This document shows, in pieces, positions 9,409 to 17,943 of a DNA stretch of 64,000 nt (the first letter of the stretch is position 1; each line of letters begins with the position of its first letter). The notes below the pieces were generated by a model, which saw only the letters and a list, made by a program, of their open reading frames with translations, was not told the DNA's origin and made no database searches. Origin of the DNA: Bradyrhizobiaceae bacterium PARB1 (lineage in GTDB: Bacteria; Pseudomonadota; Alphaproteobacteria; Rhizobiales; Xanthobacteraceae); contig NKIY01000002.1 of NCBI GenBank assembly GCA_002256345.1, positions 310,001 to 374,000 on the forward strand. The letters run 5' to 3'. The translations under genes were made by a program, and so were the position numbers.

Positions 9409-10593
9409 CTACCGCCAACCCGGCGATAAACCCTCGCGCATCGCAAGTCTGCGCAGCGGGCCGATGGCGCTCATGGCATGCATCCCGGCTGCACGGATCG
9501 CTTGTACGGGCAGGAAGTCGCTGAGCAATGTACGGTTTGCCATGTCGATGGCGAAAGTGCGCGAGCGGATATCGCTGCGGCGCATGCGGGCGAAGCGGGC
9601 GATCACGTCGGGCGCGCCGATGTCGTGGCCTTGCACCCCGGCGTCACGCACCATCTCGGCGAGATCGGAGGCATCGCGCAGGCCGAGGTTAAGGCCTTGG
9701 GCGCCGATCGGCGGCACAACGTGAGCCGCTTCGCCAACGAGCACAATACGGTTTCTCGCCAGCTCATACGGCTCCTCGATGCCGAGCGGGAAAAGGTGCC
9801 GGCCGGGGGCGGCCGTGATGCGGCCCAGAATATGATGCGATTGTTTTTCGGTGGCTGCCGACAGCGCGGCGTCATCGAGCGCCATCAGGGCTTCGGCGTC
9901 CTTCGGCCTGTTGACCCAGACGATGCTGGAACGATCGCCGGGCAGCGGCACGAATACGCAGGGGCCGTGCGGTGTGTGGAATTCGGTCGAGATGTTTCTG
10001 TGCGGCCGGCTGTGGCTGATGTTGAAGGTCAAGGCCATCTGGCCGAGCGGACGCCGCTTGACGGTGATACCGGCCGCTTCCCGGCACATTGACTGGCGAC
10101 CGTCGGCCCCCACCGCGAGGCGTGCGGCGAGAATCTCGCCCTGCGCCGTGCGGATCGTCACCTGCGCTTCGCTCGGGACCACCGTTTCAGCTTCATCATC
10201 GCTGCGGATGAGGTTGGTCAGCTCGCTGGCGCGCGCTTCCAACGCCGCGACCAGTTCGCGGTTCTCGATATTGTAACCGAAGGTTTCTAGGCCGATCTCG
10301 TCGCAGACGAATTTGACTTCGGGCGCACGGATCAGACGCCCGGTATCGTCCACGAGCCGCATGGTGGTGAGCGCCGCGGCCTTGCCGGCGCAGCGCTGCC
10401 AGACGCCGAGACCGTTCAGGAAATCCACGGATCCGCCGAGCAAAGCGGTAGTGCGGTTGTCCCCGTAGGGGGCGCGGCGGGCGACCAGCGCCGTACGGGC
10501 GCCGGTCTCGGCAATGGCGATGGCCGCAGCCAGACCGGCCGGGCCGCCCCCGACAATGGCGACATCATAAGAAGAGACGGGTGTATCGGTCAT
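9409..10593 (-). CDS. UbiH/UbiF/VisC family FAD-dependent hydroxylase
   Basis: The 394-residue flavoprotein monooxygenase resembles ubiquinone-ring hydroxylases (UbiH/UbiL class). It has an N-terminal dinucleotide fold DVAIVGGGPAGLAAAIAIAE, the mid-protein DG motif AVGADGRQS, and the C-terminal FAD motif VLVGEAAHVVPPIGAQGLNL. There Glu replaces the usual Asp of GDAAH. GAQGLNLGLRD is the family hallmark. ATG 10593 (MTDTPVSSYDVAI) is preferred over an upstream in-frame start because the Rossmann strand begins just after it. The likely role is aerobic ubiquinone biosynthesis; the exact ring position is not readable from sequence. It converges with the AEC gene, 20 bp apart. Confidence 0.88.
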   Translation of the reverse strand: MTDTPVSSYDVAIVGGGPAGLAAAIAIAETGARTALVARRAPYGDNRTTALLGGSVDFLNGLGVWQRCAGKAAALTTMRLVDDTGRLIRAPEVKFVCDEIGLETFGYNIENRELVAALEARASELTNLIRSDDEAETVVPSEAQVTIRTAQGEILAARLAVGADGRQSMCREAAGITVKRRPLGQMALTFNISHSRPHRNISTEFHTPHGPCVFVPLPGDRSSIVWVNRPKDAEALMALDDAALSAATEKQSHHILGRITAAPGRHLFPLGIEEPYELARNRIVLVGEAAHVVPPIGAQGLNLGLRDASDLAEMVRDAGVQGHDIGAPDVIARFARMRRSDIRSRTFAIDMANRTLLSDFLPVQAIRAAGMHAMSAIGPLRRLAMREGLSPGWR

Positions 10594-10753
10594 GAGCGGA
10601 CCATCTGCCTTTGCGACGGTATTTTCAAGCCATGACGCACCCCGAAATCGTTCCATACGCGATTAGCGGCCGAACGCTGCGCGGTACGATGTGACAACGG
10701 TCAAGGAATTCTGCTAGCCCTCCATTTCCAGTGCTCGCGAGGCCTTAAACGCC

Positions 10754-11479
10754 ATGATCGAACTGTTCTCCAGCCCGGAAGCCTGGGCTGCATTACTGAC
10801 GCTGACCGCCCTCGAAATCGTGCTCGGCATCGACAATGTAATCTTCCTCTCGGTGCTGGTTGCACGACTGCCGCCGGATCAGGCGAAGCGTGCACGGCAA
10901 ATCGGCCTCGCGCTGGCGCTTGTCTTCCGCATTGCGCTGCTCAGCATTCTGGTCTGGCTGATCGGGCTGACAGCGCCGGTTGTCACGGCGTTCGGGCTGG
11001 CGCTGTCATGGCGCGACCTGATCCTGATCGGCGGCGGGCTGTTCCTGATCGCCAAGGCGACGCATGAGATACATGCGGAGGTCGAAGCGCGGGAAGGGCA
11101 TGCAAGCGAGAAGCCCGCCGCCAACGCATTCGCATGGGTGATCCTGCAGGTTGTGATCGTCGATCTCGTCTTCTCTCTCGACAGTATCATCACCGCTATC
11201 GGCATGGCGGATCGTATCGAGATCATGGTAGCCGCCGTGATCATCGCCTGCGCTGTGATGTATGTATCGTCCGGTCCGGTGGCGCGCTTCGTCGCAGCCT
11301 ATCCGACCACAAAAATGCTGGCACTGGCATTCCTCGTGCTGATCGGCGTGTCGCTGGTGGCGGACGGATTCAAATTCCATATTCCGCGCGGCTACATCTA
11401 TTTCGCCATCCTGTTTTCGGTTGCCGTGGAATTGTTCAACATCCTCGCTAAACGTAACCGCCGCAGGCGCGCGAGCTAG
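10754..11479 (+). CDS. TerC family integral membrane protein
   Basis: The 241-residue protein has seven to eight hydrophobic segments and the two TerC acidic-motif repeats, LTALEIVLGIDNVIFLSVL near the N-terminus and IVDLVFSLDSIITAIGMA in the middle. The intramembrane Asp residues in GIDN and SLDS are the conserved putative metal-binding sites. TerC-family proteins include tellurite resistance proteins and, in other bacteria, manganese exporters that help metallate exported enzymes. The C-terminus is very basic (KRNRRRRAS) and should face the cytoplasm. I see no yybP-type manganese riboswitch in the 160-bp upstream interval. Substrate not determined. Confidence 0.9.
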   Translation: MIELFSSPEAWAALLTLTALEIVLGIDNVIFLSVLVARLPPDQAKRARQIGLALALVFRIALLSILVWLIGLTAPVVTAFGLALSWRDLILIGGGLFLIAKATHEIHAEVEAREGHASEKPAANAFAWVILQVVIVDLVFSLDSIITAIGMADRIEIMVAAVIIACAVMYVSSGPVARFVAAYPTTKMLALAFLVLIGVSLVADGFKFHIPRGYIYFAILFSVAVELFNILAKRNRRRRAS

Positions 11480-11544
11480 CGGCGGTTGACATCTTCAGGC
11501 CATTGGTATCGCTTGTGGCCAAAGTCATTCAGGGAGATTGAGCG

Positions 11545-12519
11545 ATGACCAAGGCCGTGCGCGTCCATCAAACAGGCGGACCCGAAGTTCTGACTTATGA
11601 GGACATCGAAGTACCGGCGCCCGGCGCAGGCGAGGTGCGCATCCGCCAGCATGCGGTCGGTGTCAATTTCATCGACACTTATTTCCGCACGGGCCTCTAC
11701 AAGGCCCCGCAATTGCCTTTCATCGCCGGCAACGAGGCGGCGGGCGAGGTGGTCGAGGTGGGGCCGGGCGTCACCGATTTCCATCCCGGCGATCGCGTCG
11801 CCTACTATTCCAATCTCGGCAGCTATGCCACTGAGCGCGTATTCACCGCCGATCGCCTGGTGAAGCTGCCGGATCGGATCACCTATGAGCAGGGCGCCGT
11901 GCTGATGCTCAAGGGCCTCACGGTCTGGTACCTGTTGCACAAGACCTTCAAGGTCGAGCCGCATCATCGCGTGCTGATCCATGCCGCGGCCGGTGGCATC
12001 GGCCTGATCGCGTGCCAATGGGCCAAGGCGATGGGCGCGCACGTCATCGGCACGGTTGGCTCGAAGGAGAAGGGCGAGCTGGCACTCGCCAATGGCTGCG
12101 ATCACGTCATCTATTACAACGAAGAGAACTTCGTCGATCGGGTGAAACAGATCACGCGGAACGAATTGTGCGATGTGGTCTATGACGGTGTCGGCAAGAC
12201 CACCTATCCGGGCTCGCTGTCATGCTTGAAGACGCGCGGTCTGTGGGTTTCGTTCGGCAACGCGTCCGGCCCCGTGCCGCCATTCGCCATCGCCGAACTC
12301 AACAATCACGGCTCGCTGTTTGCGACGCGCCCGAAGCTGAACGACTATGTGGCAAAGCGCTCGGAACTGCTGGAGGGCGCGGACACGCTGTTCTCCGCGG
12401 TGATCGACGGCAAGCTGCATGTGCCGATCAACCATGCCTATGCGTTGAAGGATGCAGCGAAGGCGCACATCGATCTCGAAGCACGCAAGACGACCGGGGC
12501 GGTGATCTTGAAGGTGTGA
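11545..12519 (+). CDS. NADPH:quinone oxidoreductase (zeta-crystallin type)
   Basis: The 324-residue member of the zinc-independent medium-chain dehydrogenase family reduces quinones with NADPH in the cytoplasm. Evidence: N-terminal GroES-like fold with GVNFIDTYFRTGLY and FIAGNEAAGEVVEVG. The zinc-binding cysteines of alcohol dehydrogenases are absent. The Rossmann motif is VLIHAAAGGIGLIACQWAKA, and the family-specific CDVVYDGVGKTTYPGSLSCL follows it. A GGGAGA ribosome-binding site precedes ATG 11545. It is 65 bp downstream of the terC-family gene in the same direction and converges on rimO across a double-hairpin repeat. Confidence 0.92.
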   Translation: MTKAVRVHQTGGPEVLTYEDIEVPAPGAGEVRIRQHAVGVNFIDTYFRTGLYKAPQLPFIAGNEAAGEVVEVGPGVTDFHPGDRVAYYSNLGSYATERVFTADRLVKLPDRITYEQGAVLMLKGLTVWYLLHKTFKVEPHHRVLIHAAAGGIGLIACQWAKAMGAHVIGTVGSKEKGELALANGCDHVIYYNEENFVDRVKQITRNELCDVVYDGVGKTTYPGSLSCLKTRGLWVSFGNASGPVPPFAIAELNNHGSLFATRPKLNDYVAKRSELLEGADTLFSAVIDGKLHVPINHAYALKDAAKAHIDLEARKTTGAVILKV

Positions 12520-12543
12520 GCGATTGCTCGCCGACACTTTGAT

Positions 12544-12645
12544 TGTCATCCCCCGCAAAAGCGGGGGATCCAGTAAATTCAGAGCTGAGCGAATGTCCGT
12601 ATCGGCTGTGTCTACTGGATCGCCCGGTTGAACCGGGCGATGACA
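12544..12645. repeat. Composite palindromic element between convergent genes
   Basis: An outer inverted repeat TGTCATC (12544-12550) / GATGACA (12639-12645) encloses GATCCAGTA / TACTGGATC (12567-12575 and 12613-12621). Two GC-rich hairpins, CCCCCGC-AAAA-GCGGGGG and CGCCCGGTT-G-AACCGGGCG, flank the centre. This arrangement is that of mosaic REP/BIME-like elements common in Bradyrhizobium relatives. Because both hairpins sit between the 3' ends of the quinone oxidoreductase gene and rimO, they may also act as a bidirectional terminator. Confidence 0.7.
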
Positions 12646-12659
12646 AGAGAGTGGGTAGC

Positions 12660-13988
12660 CTAGAACCCTGCCACGGTCCCGTGCAGATCGTAATTGTCCG
12701 CACGCTCGATTTTCGCCGTGACGATTTCGCCGACCTTCAACGGACGGCGCGCGGTCACATAGACTGCGCCATCGATCTGCGGAGCATCCGCTTTCGAGCG
12801 ACCTTTCGAGACGGTCGGGCCAACCTCGTCGATGATCACCTGTTGCCGCGTGCCGACCTTGCGCTTGAGGCGGCGTGCCGAGATCTTCTGCTGGCGCTCC
12901 ATCAGCGCGTTCCAGCGCTGCTGCTTCAGCTCATCCGGCACGTCGAGGCCGATGCTATTCGAGACCGCTCCCGCCACCGGTTCGTATTTGAATGCGCCGA
13001 CGCGATCGATCTGCGCCTCCTCCAGCCAGTCGAGCAGATACTGGAAATCGTCCTCGGTCTCGCCGGGGAAGCCGACGATGAAGGTCGAGCGCAGCACAAG
13101 GTCCGGGCACTGTTCGCGCCACGCCTTGATGCGGCCGAGGGTTTTGTCCTGCGAGGCCGGGCGCTTCATCGCCTTGAGCACATTCGGTGCCGCATGCTGG
13201 AACGGGATGTCGAGATAAGGCAGCACATTGCTGCCAGGTGTCATCAGCCCAATGACATCATCCACGTGGGGGTAGGGGTAGACATATTGCAGTCGCACCC
13301 AGGCGCCGAGCTCGCCGAGTTCCTTGGCGAGGTCGTAGAATTTCGCGCGGACATTGCGATCCTTCCACTGGCTTTCGGCGTATTTGATATCGACTCCGTA
13401 AGCCGAGGTGTCCTGCGAAACCACAAGCAGTTCCTTGACGCCGGCCTTCACCAGCTTCTCGGCTTCGAGCAGCACGTCCTTGGCCGAGCGCGAGACGAGA
13501 TCGCCGCGTAGCTTCGGGATGATGCAGAAGGTGCAGCGATTGTTGCAGCCTTCGGAAATCTTCAGATAGGCATAGTGCCGCGGCGTCAGCTTGATGCCCT
13601 GCGGCGGAACGAGATCGATATGCGGATTGTGCACCGGCGGCAGCGCGCGGTGCACTGCCTCCAGCACGCTCTCATATTGCTGCGGGCCGGTGATCGACAG
13701 CACGTTGGGATAGGCCGCTTCGATCTGCTCCGGTTCGGCACCCATGCAGCCGGTGACGATCACCTTGCCATTGGTCGCCATAGCCTCGCCGATGGCGCCG
13801 AGGGATTCCTGCTTCGCGCTGTCGAGGAAACCGCAGGTGTTGACGATGACGACATCGGCGCCGTCATGCTTGCGGGCAAGCTCGTAGCCCTCGGCGCGCA
13901 GGCGCGTGATGATGCGCTCGGAATCCACCAGGGCTTTGGGGCATCCCATCGAGACAAAGGAAATTTTGGGCGCGGCGGCCTGTTGCAT
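12660..13988 (-). CDS. rimO: Ribosomal protein S12 methylthiotransferase RimO
   Basis: This radical-SAM enzyme methylthiolates the conserved aspartate of ribosomal protein S12. The 442-residue product has the UPF0004 domain with cysteines 16, 52 and 81 for the auxiliary [4Fe-4S] cluster ([33 protein letters not shown]). The radical-SAM CxxxCxxC is at C148, C152 and C155 ([16 protein letters not shown]). A TRAM domain ends the protein. [11 protein letters not shown]...[13 protein letters not shown] is characteristic of RimO rather than MiaB. The gene is monocistronic, convergent with the quinone oxidoreductase gene and divergent from nasT. Confidence 0.96.
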   Translation of the reverse strand: MQQAAAPKISFVSMGCPKALVDSERIITRLRAEGYELARKHDGADVVIVNTCGFLDSAKQESLGAIGEAMATNGKVIVTGCMGAEPEQIEAAYPNVLSITGPQQYESVLEAVHRALPPVHNPHIDLVPPQGIKLTPRHYAYLKISEGCNNRCTFCIIPKLRGDLVSRSAKDVLLEAEKLVKAGVKELLVVSQDTSAYGVDIKYAESQWKDRNVRAKFYDLAKELGELGAWVRLQYVYPYPHVDDVIGLMTPGSNVLPYLDIPFQHAAPNVLKAMKRPASQDKTLGRIKAWREQCPDLVLRSTFIVGFPGETEDDFQYLLDWLEEAQIDRVGAFKYEPVAGAVSNSIGLDVPDELKQQRWNALMERQQKISARRLKRKVGTRQQVIIDEVGPTVSKGRSKADAPQIDGAVYVTARRPLKVGEIVTAKIERADNYDLHGTVAGF

Positions 13989-14097
13989 ATTCGATCTGCC
14001 TGATTGAAGGCAGCTCGTAGTCCCATTTGCTCACAAATTCAAGGCTTTATGCGGGGCTGCAGCGTGCTATGGGTATGCGTATCCAGCTGAGTGCCCG

Positions 14098-14685
14098 ATG
14101 TCCGACAAGTCGCCCAAGATCGTCATCGTCGATGAGAGCCCGATCCGGGCTGCGATCCTCGAAGAGGGGCTACGCGAGGCCGGCTATGGCGATGTGCACC
14201 ATATTTCGGAAATGCAGAATCTCCTGAGCCGGATTTACCAGCTCGATCCCGAGGTCATCCTCATCGATCTCGAAAATCCCAGCCGCGACGTGCTGGAACA
14301 GATGTTCCAGGTGTCGCGCGCCGTCCGCCGGCCGGTCGCCATGTTTGTCGACCAGAGCGACGCTGAGTCGGCGCGGGCTTCCGTCGAGGCAGGGGTATCT
14401 TCCTACATCGTGGACGGGCTGAAGAAGGAGAGGATCAAGCCGATCCTCGATCTCTGCATCTCCCGCTTCAATGCCTTTTCCAAGCTGCAGGACGAGCTAG
14501 AGCGCACCAAGTCGGCGCTCGAGGAGCGCAAGATCATTGATCGCGCCAAGGGCATCCTGATGAAGCTCAAGGGCCTCAATGAAGAAGAGGCCTATGTGCT
14601 GCTGCGCTCGACGGCGATGCGCGAGAAGAAGAAAATCGGTGAGATCGCACAGTCGATCATCACCGCAGCGGAGTTGTTGAAATGA
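14098..14685 (+). CDS. nasT: NasT-type ANTAR antitermination regulator
   Basis: The 195-residue protein has an N-terminal response-regulator-like domain (about 1-125; KIVIVDESPIRAAILEEGLR, EVILIDLENPSRD, AGVSSYIVDGLKKERI). A coiled linker leads to a C-terminal ANTAR RNA-binding domain (about 130-190; KIIDRAKGILMKLKGLNEEEAYVLLRSTAM in two parts, then IGEIAQSII). In characterised NasS-NasT systems NasT binds a two-hairpin leader RNA and prevents termination ahead of nitrate/nitrite assimilation genes. NasS holds it inactive until nitrate or nitrite binds. The stop overlaps the nasS start (ATGA), so the two are co-translated. Confidence 0.93.
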   Translation: MSDKSPKIVIVDESPIRAAILEEGLREAGYGDVHHISEMQNLLSRIYQLDPEVILIDLENPSRDVLEQMFQVSRAVRRPVAMFVDQSDAESARASVEAGVSSYIVDGLKKERIKPILDLCISRFNAFSKLQDELERTKSALEERKIIDRAKGILMKLKGLNEEEAYVLLRSTAMREKKKIGEIAQSIITAAELLK

Positions 14686-15851
14686 CCCATCCGCTTCGCA
14701 TCGGCTTCATTCCGCTGGTCGATGCCGCCGCCTTGATCGTCGCTGCGGACAAGGGTTTCGCTAAGGATGAGGGGGTCGAGGTCGAACTGGTCCGCGAAGT
14801 TTCGTGGTCGAATGTCCGCGACAAGCTGAATATCGGCCTGTTCGAGGCCGCACATCTACTCGCACCTGTCGCCATCGCGTCCAGTCTCGGTCTCGGCCAC
14901 GTGAAGGTGCCGATCGTGGCGCCGTTCAATCTCGGCATCAACGGCAATGCGATCACGGTGTCGCCGGCCTTGCACGGCGCAATCATGTCGGAGCTTGATG
15001 GCGACCCCACGGATCCAATGGCGACGGCACGGGCACTAAAGCGGGTCGTGGTTGGGCGGGCTCGGGCGGGAGCAGATCCGCTGACATTCGGCATGACCTT
15101 TCCGTTCTCGACCCACAATTACCAGCTCCGCTTCTGGATGGCGGCGGGTGGTGTCGATCCGGACGAGGATGTCCGTCTCGTCGTGCTGCCGCCGCCCTAC
15201 ATGGTGGACAGTCTCGCCAACGGCCATGTCGACGCCTTCTGCGTCGGTGCGCCCTGGAACTCGATCGCGGTCGATCTCGGCATCGGCCACATCCTGCATT
15301 TCGTCTCGGATCTCCTGCAGCGCGCGGCCGAAAAAGTGCTGGCGATGCGGCAGAACTGGGCGGAGAAGAACCCGGACGTGGTTGCGGCGCTCACGCGAGC
15401 CCATGTGAAGGCCGCAGAGTTCATCGAGGCGCCGCAGAACCGTGACGAGGTCACGGCCATCCTGGCGAAGCCGGAGCGTATCGGCGTCTCGCCCGAGGTG
15501 CTGTTGCGGACGCTGGATGGCAAGCTCAAGGTCTCGCCGGATGGCACCTGGCGCGAGAGTGGACGGTATTTGCTGGTAGGCCGGGAGCATGCTGGCCGTC
15601 CCGATCCTGCACAGGCGGCGTGGCTCTATGCCCAGATGGTGCGTTGGGGACAAACGGCGATCAGTCCGCAGGCGCTGGCGACGGCAAAGGCTGTGTTCCG
15701 GCCGGATTTATATGATGCCGCGGTCGGCGAAGCGGGCACAATCAGCCATGGTGGGGAAGATGCGGTCGGCGCCTTTGCCGGGCCGGCTTTTGATCCCGAC
15801 CGGATCGAGGCGCACCTTGCCGCCTTCGAGATTGCGCATTTGAAGGGCTGA
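14682..15851 (+). CDS. nasS: NasS-type nitrate/nitrite sensor (periplasmic-binding-protein fold)
   Basis: The 389-residue protein resembles NrtA/NasF-type nitrate-binding proteins (MTHPLRIGFIPLVDAAALIV, KDEGVEVELVREVSWSNVRD, PVAIASSLGLGHVKVPIVAP) but has no signal peptide or lipobox, so it stays in the cytoplasm. That is the defining feature of NasS, the ligand-sensing partner that sequesters NasT. The block GAPWNSIAVDLGIGHILH and the TFPFSTHNYQLRFWMAAGG segment are shared with nitrate-binding proteins. ATGA overlap with nasT. The adjacent nirA is the expected target of the pair. Confidence 0.92.
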   Translation: MTHPLRIGFIPLVDAAALIVAADKGFAKDEGVEVELVREVSWSNVRDKLNIGLFEAAHLLAPVAIASSLGLGHVKVPIVAPFNLGINGNAITVSPALHGAIMSELDGDPTDPMATARALKRVVVGRARAGADPLTFGMTFPFSTHNYQLRFWMAAGGVDPDEDVRLVVLPPPYMVDSLANGHVDAFCVGAPWNSIAVDLGIGHILHFVSDLLQRAAEKVLAMRQNWAEKNPDVVAALTRAHVKAAEFIEAPQNRDEVTAILAKPERIGVSPEVLLRTLDGKLKVSPDGTWRESGRYLLVGREHAGRPDPAQAAWLYAQMVRWGQTAISPQALATAKAVFRPDLYDAAVGEAGTISHGGEDAVGAFAGPAFDPDRIEAHLAAFEIAHLKG

Positions 15852-16155
15852 CGAACGCAGCCGCCTCATTATTGTGCGTGCAGTGCAAAAGAGCTGCAGC
15901 GACACACTTGTGGGATCGATCCCCACAGTCAGGCGACTGATTTCTCGCATGAAAACAACCTTCTGAGGCTGGCACAGGACTTGAATGTCTTCTCCCGCCG
16001 GCACCCGCTGATGTCTGCCGGCCAATCCAGATGGATATCCGCAGCAACGAGGCTGATCGGACCGTCCTCCAAATCAAGCCGGCCCTCGCGGTCCGGATGA
16101 TGCGGAGCGGTCTCGTCCGTCGCATCCCGTTGCCTTGCAGGAGCTTCGTCGCCGC
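15852..16155 (+). promoter_or_regulatory. nirA leader region: sigma-54-like box and GC-rich hairpins
   Basis: This 304-bp interval between nasS and nirA has no gene. It holds an imperfect dyad, TGTGGG-ATCGATC-CCCACA, at 15909-15927. At 15970-15985 the sequence TGGCAC-AGGAC-TTGAA fits a sigma-54 -24/-12 element except that the -12 GC is GA. Downstream are a 7-bp stem GCCGGCA/TGCCGGC (15997-16022) and a GGACCG...CGGTCC pair (about 16058-16094). A GATGCG...CGCATC structure lies close to the start codon. The context predicts a NasT target leader here, but I could not find a clean pair of ANTAR hexaloops (A at loop position 1, G at 4). Confidence 0.4.
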
Positions 16156-17943
16156 ATGAAAATTGAACCGCTCTCCATCGACTTCTCCGACGAGCAGAAG
16201 CGCTATCTCGAAGGCTTTACGACCGGCCTGCAGATCAGCCGCGTCGGCAAGGGTTTTGGCGGCAGCGCTGCGGCGAAGAGCGATGCCGAACCGACCGGGC
16301 CCGATGCGCCGCATATCAAGGCGCAGGATCGCACCACGGCCGCCGGCAAGAAGCTCGTCGATCAGGAAAAGTGGAAGCGCGAGGAGCATCCTTTCGACGC
16401 CTATGCCAGGCTGCGCGAGCAGGCAGCAAACGATGCACGGCCGTCGCCCGCCGACAACTTCCGCTGGCGCTATTACGGCATCTTCTATGTCGGGCCGACG
16501 CAGGACAGCTACATGTCGCGCCTGCGCATCCCGAACGGGATCATGAAACACTGGCAGCTTTTGGGCCTTGCCGATCTCAGCGACGAGCTGTGTGGGCCGT
16601 TCAGCCATGTCACCACGCGTGCCAATCTGCAGGTGCGCGAGATCCCGCCGAAGAACGCGGTGAAGCTGATCGAAGGCATCCAGGATCTCGGCCTGTGCTC
16701 GCGCGGCTCCGGCGCCGACAATATCCGCAATGTCACGGGCACGCCGACCGCGGGTATCGATCCGCAGGAACTGCTCGACACCCGGCCCTATGCGCGCGAG
16801 TGGCACTATCACATTCTCAACGACCGCTCTCTGTATGGCCTACCGCGAAAATTCAATGTGGCTTTCGACGGCGCCGGCAAGATTGCCGTGCTCGAAGACA
16901 CCAATGACATCGCCTTTCAGGCCGTCGAGGTGAAGGATGGCTTTGGCGTTTCCCCCGGCGTGTGGTTCAAGCTGGGGATCGGCGGCATCACCGGCCACAA
17001 GGATTTTGCCACCGACACCGGCATCATCGTGAAGCTGGAAGACGCGACAAAAGTGTCCGATGCCATCGTGCGCGTCTTCATCGATCTTGGCGACCGTACC
17101 AACCGGCTCAAGGCGCGTCTGAAATACGTCATCGACGGCATGGGCATGGAGAAGTTTCTCGTGCTCGTCGAGGAGAAGCTGGGTGCGCCGTTCACGCGCA
17201 TCGCTGCGGAGGCGCTACTGCCGCGTCCGCAGTTCGATCGCACGGCGCATATCGGTGTGCACAAGCAGAAGCAGGACGGCCTCAACTGGATCGGCGTGGT
17301 GCTGCCGCTCGGCAAGATGACGACCGACCAGATGCGCGGCCTCGCCAAAATCGCAACCGATCTCGGCGATGGCGATATCCGTCTCACCGTGTGGCAGAAC
17401 TTGCTCATTCCGGGCGTGAAGGACGAGAATGTCGCGTTGGCGATTGCCGCTATTGAAGCAATCGGGCTTGCCGTGAAGACCACGGAAATCCGCGCCGGCC
17501 TGATCGCGTGCACGGGGCGCGCCGGCTGCAAGTTCGGCAATGCCGACACCAAGTACACCGCAAGCAATATCGCCGAATGGTGCGATACCCGGGTCGAAGT
17601 GGATACGCCGATCAACATCCATCTGACCGGCTGTCATCATTCCTGCGCGCAACATTACATCAGCGATATCGGCATGATCGGCGCGCGCGTGCAGGTCGAG
17701 GACAGTGATGACGCCGTCGACGGTTTCCACATCTTCACCGGCGGCGGATTCGGTCCGCAGGCCGATGTGGGGCAGGAACTCTATCAGAACATTAAATCCG
17801 AGGACGCGCCGGTTGTCGTCGAGAAGCTGCTGAAGGCCTATCTCGCCAACCGTGCCTCGCCGGACGAAACCTTCCTCACATTCTCGCGCCGCCATGATGC
17901 GGCAAGCTTGCGCAAACTTGCCGATGAACAGGTGTCCGCATGA
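16156..17943 (+). CDS. nirA: Assimilatory nitrite reductase, siroheme/[4Fe-4S] (NirA type)
   Basis: The 595-residue enzyme catalyses six-electron reduction of nitrite to ammonium in the cytoplasm. It has the two sulfite/nitrite reductase repeats (half-domains rich in the DNIRNVTGTP type). Four cysteines bind siroheme and the cluster: C452 and C458 (CTGRAGC) and C493 and C497 (GCHHSCAQH). The CTG at the first cysteine is typical of nitrite rather than sulfite reductases, which usually have CPA. ATG 16156 has AGGAG 13 bases upstream and is preferred over a TTG at 16135. The N-terminus FSDEQKRYLEGFTTGL recurs in the next protein. Its stop overlaps the flavoprotein start (ATGA), pointing to a two-subunit enzyme controlled by NasST. 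Confidence 0.88.
   Translation: MKIEPLSIDFSDEQKRYLEGFTTGLQISRVGKGFGGSAAAKSDAEPTGPDAPHIKAQDRTTAAGKKLVDQEKWKREEHPFDAYARLREQAANDARPSPADNFRWRYYGIFYVGPTQDSYMSRLRIPNGIMKHWQLLGLADLSDELCGPFSHVTTRANLQVREIPPKNAVKLIEGIQDLGLCSRGSGADNIRNVTGTPTAGIDPQELLDTRPYAREWHYHILNDRSLYGLPRKFNVAFDGAGKIAVLEDTNDIAFQAVEVKDGFGVSPGVWFKLGIGGITGHKDFATDTGIIVKLEDATKVSDAIVRVFIDLGDRTNRLKARLKYVIDGMGMEKFLVLVEEKLGAPFTRIAAEALLPRPQFDRTAHIGVHKQKQDGLNWIGVVLPLGKMTTDQMRGLAKIATDLGDGDIRLTVWQNLLIPGVKDENVALAIAAIEAIGLAVKTTEIRAGLIACTGRAGCKFGNADTKYTASNIAEWCDTRVEVDTPINIHLTGCHHSCAQHYISDIGMIGARVQVEDSDDAVDGFHIFTGGGFGPQADVGQELYQNIKSEDAPVVVEKLLKAYLANRASPDETFLTFSRRHDAASLRKLADEQVSA

Noticed and set aside
12543-13511. Plus-strand frame opposite rimO
   Set aside because: Antisense to rimO with its intact radical-SAM motifs, and it runs through the palindromic repeat.
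16135-16155. TTG at 16135 as start of nirA
   Set aside because: It overlaps the AGGAG that serves ATG 16156 and adds seven residues not expected in the family.
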